From Paenibacillus qinlingensis (GTDB lineage: Bacteria; Bacillota; Bacilli; Paenibacillales; NBRC-103111), in the NCBI RefSeq assembly GCF_013204845.1, contig NZ_JABMKY010000041.1:1-35833 (forward strand): DNA of 35,833 nt. Reading direction: 5' to 3'. Positions 33,172 through 35,833 of this stretch are shown here, in pieces. Under the pieces are notes generated by a model. The model made no database searches. It worked only from the letters and a program-made list of their open reading frames with translations, and was not told the origin of the DNA. A program made the translations under genes and the position numbers. Position 1 is the first letter of the stretch; each line of letters begins with the position of its first letter.

Positions 33172-35418
33172 ATGCTGCAAACATTTGATTTAAAACGGGT
33201 TCGACTTACTGGTGGTCCATTGAAGGAAGCGATGGAGCTGAATCGCGCGTACTTACTTGAGCTCGAGCCGGATCGTATGCTTTCCAAGTTTCGAGAGTAT
33301 GCAGGGCTGCCTACAAAAGCGCCGCATTACGAGGGATGGGAATCAAGAGGCATATCGGGCCACACCCTAGGGCATTACTTGTCTGCTTGTGCGATGATGG
33401 TTGCCGCTACGGGGGAGTCGACGTTTCAAGATCGCATAACTTATATTCTAAATGAGTTAAAAGCCTGTCAAGAAGCTCATGGCACTGGCTACGTATCGGG
33501 CATCCCGCGCGGTAAGGAGCTTTTCGAAGAGATCAAAGCCGGTGATATCCGCTCGCAAGGTTTTGATTTAAATGAGGGCTGGGTGCCGTTATATAATCTT
33601 CATAAATTGTTCGCAGGCTTGCGTGATGCCTATCGGTTGGCAGATCATGCACTAGCTTTGGAAATTGGCCAAGGTTTGGGGTATTGGTTGGCTCAGGTAT
33701 TCGCAGGCTTAAATGAAGAACAGATGCAAGAAGTGTTGCGCTGCGAATTCGGGGGTATAGGTGAGGTGTTGGCTGATTTGGCAGTGGATTCAGGCGATGA
33801 CGCTTTCTTGCTGCTATCTGAAAGGTTCCACCATAAGGAAATCCTAGATCCATTAGAAGAGGAAAAGGATGAGCTAATCGGCAAGCATGCGAACACGCAG
33901 ATTCCGAAGATCGTTAGTGCTGCTAGACAATATGAACTCATTGGTAAGCAGAAATATCGTAAGATATCGGAATACTTTTGGCAACGCGTCGTTCATGACC
34001 ATACGTATGTCATCGGTGGCAATAGCTTGCATGAGCATTTTGGTGAAGCGGGTCAACTAAGTAATCGTTTGGGTGCGTCAACCTGTGAAACCTGCAACTC
34101 CTACAATATGCTGAAACTCACGAAGCATTTATTTGGGTGGGAACCCCTGGCTGAACGAGCGGATTACTATGAACGCACACTGTATAACCATATCTTAGGT
34201 TCTCAGCATAAAGGTGACGGTAGCGTTTGCTACTATGTATCGCTCGAAATGGGCGGGCACAAAGATTTCCGTAATAAGTTCGATTTTTCCTGCTGTATCG
34301 GTTCGGGCATGGAGAACCATGCATCCTATGGCACCGGCATGTACTTCCACGAGGCGGATAATCTATATGTGGCTCAATATGCACCATCCATACTAGATTG
34401 GTCGGAAATGGGTGTTACGCTAGAGCAAGAAACGAATTTTCCGGAAGAGGGTATTATCCGTTTTCGCGTATCCTGTAAGCAATCCGTTTCTTTTACAATG
34501 AATCTTCGACAACCCGGTTGGGCAGAGGACGGAATGACGGTACGCATTAACAATGAGGTTGCTATAGAACATCATGTGCCATCAAGTTTTCTAGCCGTGT
34601 CCAGATTGTGGGAAGATGGCGATACGGTGGAACTAGTTCTTCCTATGAAGGTGAGAATGGAAGCGATGCCGGATAACTTGAATCGGGTAGCTTTTACGCA
34701 CGGTCCTTTGGTATTAGCTGGAGACTTGGGACCATGGCCGTCAGATGAGGCTTCTGAGGAGCAAGGCTTGTTATATACCCCGGTATGGATTGGTGAACGG
34801 GATGAAATGGTATCTAAGCTTCAACCGGTAGGTGAGCAAGGGTTCCAAATGGTTGGCGTGGGTTATCCGCGTGATGTTAAGCTCTATCCATTTTATCAAC
34901 TATATAATAGATGCTATAGCGTTTACTGGGACCTGTTCACAGAGGAAGAGTGGAAGCGGGAGGAAATTACTTATAAGCTCGAGCTGGAGAAGCTGCGGCT
35001 CCTTGAAGAACGTACGATAGATTTCGTCCAAACGGGAGAAATGCAACCAGAACGGGATCACGAATTTGCTGGCGAAGCGAGTCGGGTAGGCATGTTGGCT
35101 GGCCGAAAATACAGAGAAACATGGCTGGATGGGTGGTTCTCTTACCAAGTGTCTGTACAATCCGATACAGACGTGGATTTAGTTGTCATGTTCGACAAAG
35201 CGCAGGAGGCTGTTAATCGATACGACATCTTAGTCGGAGGGCATAAACTGCAAGAAGGAAGTATTGCCTCGGAAGAACGAAATACGTTTATTCAACGGAG
35301 TTATCGAATTCCTGCCGAGTGGAGTCATGGTCAGGAGAGTCTTACTGTCAAATTCGCAGCGCATAAAGCATGTAAGGTTTCTAAGGTATATGGAATACGA
35401 GTAGTGAAGCGCGTTTAG
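33172..35418 (+). CDS. Glycoside hydrolase family 127 (beta-L-arabinofuranosidase-type, DUF1680)
   Basis: A 748-residue cytoplasmic enzyme. The N-terminal half is an (alpha/alpha)6 barrel with WESRGISGHTLGHYLSACAM. The GH127 active-site set appears intact: E292 in HFGE, then C305-E306-T307-C308, and the vicinal pair C374-C375 in SCCIGSGMENH. In HypBA1 the corresponding glutamates and cysteines bind zinc, and one cysteine is the nucleophile. Beta-sandwich domains fill the C-terminal third. The ATG at 33172 has GGGGG upstream and follows the GH43-like stop by two bases; the frame is open further upstream but overlaps that gene. The likely substrate is an L-arabinofuranoside or a related pectin side-chain sugar imported by the adjacent transporter. 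Confidence 0.85.
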   Translation: MLQTFDLKRVRLTGGPLKEAMELNRAYLLELEPDRMLSKFREYAGLPTKAPHYEGWESRGISGHTLGHYLSACAMMVAATGESTFQDRITYILNELKACQEAHGTGYVSGIPRGKELFEEIKAGDIRSQGFDLNEGWVPLYNLHKLFAGLRDAYRLADHALALEIGQGLGYWLAQVFAGLNEEQMQEVLRCEFGGIGEVLADLAVDSGDDAFLLLSERFHHKEILDPLEEEKDELIGKHANTQIPKIVSAARQYELIGKQKYRKISEYFWQRVVHDHTYVIGGNSLHEHFGEAGQLSNRLGASTCETCNSYNMLKLTKHLFGWEPLAERADYYERTLYNHILGSQHKGDGSVCYYVSLEMGGHKDFRNKFDFSCCIGSGMENHASYGTGMYFHEADNLYVAQYAPSILDWSEMGVTLEQETNFPEEGIIRFRVSCKQSVSFTMNLRQPGWAEDGMTVRINNEVAIEHHVPSSFLAVSRLWEDGDTVELVLPMKVRMEAMPDNLNRVAFTHGPLVLAGDLGPWPSDEASEEQGLLYTPVWIGERDEMVSKLQPVGEQGFQMVGVGYPRDVKLYPFYQLYNRCYSVYWDLFTEEEWKREEITYKLELEKLRLLEERTIDFVQTGEMQPERDHEFAGEASRVGMLAGRKYRETWLDGWFSYQVSVQSDTDVDLVVMFDKAQEAVNRYDILVGGHKLQEGSIASEERNTFIQRSYRIPAEWSHGQESLTVKFAAHKACKVSKVYGIRVVKRV

Positions 35419-35428
35419 TTAAAGTGCT

Positions 35429-35454
35429 AGACCTGCAGCCCATGGCTGCAGGTC
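35429..35454 (+). terminator. Perfect 26-bp palindrome, probable terminator of the sugar operon
   Basis: AGACCTGCAGCC and GGCTGCAGGTCT form a perfect palindrome centred on CCATGG. It lies ten bases after the GH127 stop codon and is followed by TCTCATTATA, a weak T-run. It closely resembles the terminator hairpin at 7593-7620. Confidence 0.7.
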
Positions 35455-35537
35455 TTCTCATTATAGTAAGAATTTTGTGGGGTGTGTACATAGAAACAAT
35501 TCAAAACAATCGCAATAGTGGGACTTTTTCAAAGGGG

Positions 35538-35566
35538 TTGTAATTGATTTCTAGACATGGTACATT
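35538..35566 (+). promoter_or_regulatory. Candidate upstream rrn promoter (P1)
   Basis: TTGTAA (35538-35543), a 17-bp spacer and TACATT (35561-35566) make a plausible sigma-A promoter upstream of the rRNA leader. Confidence 0.45.
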
Positions 35567-35656
35567 AGTCCTCGTTGTTCTGAAGCAGGCAATCACAAGC
35601 GATACGAAGTGAACATGCTTTCTCGACAGACACCGATAGTAATGGAAAAAAAGAAC

Positions 35657-35686
35657 TTGCAATGATGAAACGATCTGTGGTATATT
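35657..35686 (+). promoter_or_regulatory. Candidate proximal rrn promoter (P2)
   Basis: TTGCAA (35657-35662), an 18-bp spacer and TATATT (35681-35686) precede the leader, with an A-rich UP-like tract (GGAAAAAAAGAA) just upstream. Tandem promoters are usual for rRNA operons of Firmicutes. Confidence 0.6.
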
Positions 35687-35689
35687 ACT

Positions 35690-35833
35690 TCTCGCTGCTT
35701 CGGTAACACGGTAGCGAACGAAAGAAATTGATCTTTGAAAACTGAACAACGAGTGAGTAAGCACAGTCGAGTAATCGACTATAAAAGAGATTGCAAAATC
35801 TCGCTAGCTTCAAATGAGCAAGTCATCTTTAAA
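35690..35833 (+). ncRNA. rRNA operon leader with boxA, upstream of a 16S rRNA gene outside the window
   Basis: TTGATCTTTGAAAACTGAAC (35729-35748) contains the TGATCTTTGAAAACTGA boxA-type antitermination element of Bacillus/Paenibacillus rRNA leaders. The following tract with the TCGAGTAATCGA dyad and GAGATTGCAAAATCTC hairpin resembles the 16S 5' flank. The mature 16S start is not reached by 35833. Confidence 0.75.

Overview
The window looks like a chromosomal segment of a Paenibacillus-type, endospore-forming, plant- or soil-associated Firmicute. The evidence is a complete gerA-type spore germinant receptor operon, a cell-surface pectate lyase with three SLH domains, sugar ABC transporter genes without their own ATPase and with a membrane-bound AraC-type regulator, strong AGGAGG-type ribosome binding sites with frequent TTG/GTG starts, and an rRNA operon leader with a TGATCTTTGAAAACTGA boxA-like element at the right edge.

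Layout. 1-118: left end of a partial IS3-like element (minus strand). 158-296: palindromic intergenic repeats. 325-338: a probable catabolite-responsive element. 454-5616: SLH-anchored PL9 pectate lyase. 5767-7464: PrpE/ApaH-like metallophosphatase and an AraC/GyrI-like regulator. 7671-8899 (minus): LigB-type ring-cleavage dioxygenase and DoxX protein, with several palindromic candidate operators. 9000-9670: gene-free, low-complexity and repeat-rich. 9715-10510 (minus): SRPBCC (AHSA1) protein and ArsR regulator, with a near-consensus sigma-A promoter overlapped by two operator-like boxes. 10770-14470: gerA-gerB-gerC operon. 14572-15558: Gfo/Idh/MocA oxidoreductase. 15559-16179: repeats, no gene. 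16221-25130: guanidine utilisation locus. 25160-26256: gene-free island of inverted repeats and a 28-bp tandem repeat. 26257-35418: AraC-type membrane sensor, two permeases, solute-binding lipoprotein, GH43-like and GH127 glycosidases. 35419-35833: terminator-like palindrome, tandem rrn promoters and the 16S leader.

The most coherent system is the guanidine locus. Two guanidine-I (ykkC) riboswitches sit back to back. One precedes a minus-strand APC-family permease. The other precedes carboxyguanidine deiminase subunits (cgdA, cgdB), a biotin-dependent guanidine carboxylase and allophanate hydrolase (atzF). The enzymes would carboxylate guanidine, deiminate carboxyguanidine to allophanate, and hydrolyse that to ammonia and CO2. 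The permease is the natural candidate guanidine importer. The catabolic chemistry is established for these families. The permease assignment and the double, divergent riboswitch control are the less-described part.

The two ends of the window point to plant cell-wall use: a secreted pectate lyase at the left, and an oligosaccharide importer with GH43-like and GH127 (beta-L-arabinofuranosidase-type) enzymes at the right. Gene-free repeat islands separate the functional modules. All family assignments come from reading sequence by eye, without database searches.
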